Shown here: one piece after another, positions 11,281-12,762 of the stretch | How positions within the stretch are numbered: position 1 is the stretch's first letter | Layout: the number at the start of each line of letters is the position of its first letter | Notes under the pieces: generated by a model | Databases searched by the model: none | Told to the model about the DNA's origin: nothing | Seen by the model: only the letters and a program-made list of their open reading frames with translations | NCBI GenBank assembly: GCA_002278985.1 | Contig: NCJP01000042.1 | Coordinates: forward strand, 1-12,762 | DNA: 12,762 nt | From: Erythrobacter sp. 34-65-8 | GTDB taxonomy: Bacteria > Pseudomonadota > Alphaproteobacteria > Sphingomonadales > Sphingomonadaceae | Direction of reading: 5' to 3' | Made by a program: the position numbers and the translations under genes

Positions 11281-12762
11281 ATGGCCGATGCTGACGTGAA
11301 AGTGCAGGACAAGACGGTGCGGCTCCAGGTGGCTGCGGCCCGGCAGGAAGAAAGCGGGCGCGGTGTTGCCCGGATCCCCCGCACGGCTTTCCAGGCGCTG
11401 GGCATAACCGATGGCGACGTGGTCGAGATCGTCGGCAAGCGCAGCACCGCGGCAATCGCCATGGCCTCCTATGACGAGGACGAGGGCCTTGAACTGGTCC
11501 GGCTGGATGGCCTCCAGCGCGGCAATGCCGAAGCGGCCTCGGGCGAGCATGTCCACCTGTCGAAGGCCGAATCGCGCCCCGCCACCCGGGTTGTGTTCGC
11601 CCCGGCCCAGCGCGAAATGCGGCTGCAGGGACCGAGCCAGGCCTTGAAGCGCAACTTCTTCCGCCGCCCGCTGGTGGCAGGAGACCTGGTGGCGACCACC
11701 GGCCAGCAGCCGGTCCAGAACATGCCGCCCGAAGTGCAGCGCATGTTCAGCGTACCCGCCTATGCCCTGACCCAGATCCGCCTGACCGTGGTAGCGACCG
11801 TGCCCAAGGGTATTGTCCACATCGACGAGAACACCGAGGTCGAGCTGCGCGCCGAGTTCGAGGAACCGCGCGATGGCCGTGCAGTGGTCAATTACGACGA
11901 TGTCGGCGGGATGGGCGAAACGATCCAGCAACTGCGCGAAATGGTCGAATTGCCGCTGCGCTATCCCGAACTGTTCACCCGGCTGGGGGTCGATCCGCCG
12001 CGCGGTGTGCTGCTGCATGGCCCGCCGGGCACCGGCAAGACCCGCCTGGCGCAGGCCGTTGCCAACGAAAGCGATGCCGAATTCTTCGTCATCAACGGGC
12101 CCGAAATCATGGGCTCGGGCTATGGCGAGAGCGAGAAGCGCCTGCGCGAGGTGTTCGAGGCTGCGGCCAAGGCGGCACCGGCGATTATCTTCATCGACGA
12201 GATCGATTCGATCGCGCCCAAGCGCAGCCAGGTTTCGGGCGAAGCCGAAAAGCGGCTGGTCGCCCAGATGCTCACCCTGATGGACGGGCTGGAGGCGCGC
12301 TCCAACATCGTGGTGATCGCCGCCACCAACCGGCCTGACGCGATCGACGAGGCGCTGCGCCGCCCCGGCCGGTTCGACCGGGAAATCGTGATCGGCGTGC
12401 CGGATGAGCGCGAGCGGCGGGAAATCCTGTCCATCCATACCCGCGGGATGCCGCTGGGGGAGAAAGTCGATCTCGACGAGCTGGCCCGGGTGACCCATGG
12501 CTTCGTCGGGGCGGACATTGCCGCGCTGGCGCGTGAAGCAGCCATCGATGCGGTGCGCCGGATCATGCCACGCCTCGATCTTGATGCCCGCACCATCCCG
12601 CCAGAAGTGCTGGAAGATCTGCGCGTGACGCGCGAGGATTTCCTCTCTGCGCTCAAACGCATCCAGCCCTCCGCCATGCGCGAGGTGATGGTCCAGGTGC
12701 CCAACGTGAGCTGGAGCGACATCGGCGGGGTTGATGATGCGGTCGACAAGCTGAAGGAAGGC
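11281..12762 (+). CDS. CDC48/VCP-like AAA+ ATPase, 3' end outside window
   Basis: Bacterial member of the CDC48/p97/VAT group of hexameric ATP-driven protein unfoldases; substrates in bacteria are not known to me. 494 residues are visible from ATG 11281 ([20 protein letters not shown]), preceded by a weak GGGAG. Residues about 10-195 match the CDC48 N-terminal substrate-binding region, with [17 protein letters not shown] near the start of its double-psi barrel. D1 spans about 205-470: DDVGGM, Walker A GPPGTGKT (247-254), Walker B IIFIDE (302-307), sensor-1 IAATNRPD (346-353), arginine-finger region [10 protein letters not shown] (359-368) and the helical lid with [18 protein letters not shown]2 begins with [19 protein letters not shown] at the window edge, so this should be a two-ring protein of roughly 750-800 residues. 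No adaptor gene is visible beside it. Confidence 0.93.
   Translation, partial: MADADVKVQDKTVRLQVAAARQEESGRGVARIPRTAFQALGITDGDVVEIVGKRSTAAIAMASYDEDEGLELVRLDGLQRGNAEAASGEHVHLSKAESRPATRVVFAPAQREMRLQGPSQALKRNFFRRPLVAGDLVATTGQQPVQNMPPEVQRMFSVPAYALTQIRLTVVATVPKGIVHIDENTEVELRAEFEEPRDGRAVVNYDDVGGMGETIQQLREMVELPLRYPELFTRLGVDPPRGVLLHGPPGTGKTRLAQAVANESDAEFFVINGPEIMGSGYGESEKRLREVFEAAAKAAPAIIFIDEIDSIAPKRSQVSGEAEKRLVAQMLTLMDGLEARSNIVVIAATNRPDAIDEALRRPGRFDREIVIGVPDERERREILSIHTRGMPLGEKVDLDELARVTHGFVGADIAALAREAAIDAVRRIMPRLDLDARTIPPEVLEDLRVTREDFLSALKRIQPSAMREVMVQVPNVSWSDIGGVDDAVDKLKEG

Noticed and set aside
11239..12498. 419-codon minus-strand frame
   Set aside because: It is opposite the CDC48-like gene, whose Walker motifs are unmistakable.
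1..12762. CRISPR array, tRNA or rRNA genes, prophage, complete IS element
   Set aside because: No regularly spaced repeats, no tRNA-like cloverleaf with CCA end, and no integrase or DDE transposase motif was seen.

Overview
The window is about 12.8 kb of high-GC alphaproteobacterial chromosome. The gene content (a DUF4167 protein, hisS-prfA-prmC order, lnt next to metK, a bacterial CDC48-type ATPase) and the abundant CGTCACCC...GGGTCCAT hairpin repeats suggest a member of Sphingomonadales, perhaps Erythrobacteraceae. That placement is from memory of gene families, not from a search.

Layout. 2-205: C-terminal tail of an unidentified gene (+), converging on ppa (209-736, -). A short divergent region separates ppa from hisS (846-2084, +). 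The last ~230 bp of hisS and the following ~550 bp are clearly lower in GC and carry a cluster of palindromic repeats. Two perfect 26-bp inverted copies flank a frameshifted GIY-YIG nuclease gene (2260-2572, -). The right-hand copy ends about 18 bp before the prfA start. prfA (2640-3664) is interrupted: by comparison with the usual RF1 sequence, about 43 bp are missing and the frame is lost. prmC (3661-4488) overlaps the prfA stop by 4 bp and is intact. A DUF4167 gene with a TTG start (4728-5627), lnt (5659-7239) and metK (7282-8526) follow on the same strand. metK has its own candidate promoter and a perfect ATAAAG-N4-CTTTAT dyad just upstream.

On the minus strand, converging on metK, lies a tightly packed unit scoA - HAD-type acid phosphatase lipoprotein - scoB (10828 down to 8555). 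The two CoA-transferase subunits are separated by an unrelated envelope enzyme. The 452-bp region between scoA and the last gene holds a tandem 16-bp repeat, a perfect GTTGCAAG/CTTGCAAC dyad, and a strong rho-independent terminator with no protein gene in front of it, which suggests a small RNA. The window ends inside a CDC48/VCP-like AAA+ ATPase (11281->12762, +), which contains the N domain, D1 and the first residues of D2.

Functionally the genes cover translation and its termination (hisS, prfA, prmC), envelope lipoprotein maturation (lnt), methyl-donor synthesis (metK), ketone-body or 3-oxoacid CoA activation (scoAB), pyrophosphate removal (ppa) and protein unfolding (CDC48). The points most worth a second look are the broken but normally essential prfA, the repeat-flanked GIY-YIG unit beside it, the orphan terminator and possible sRNA, the metK operator, and the phosphatase inside scoAB.
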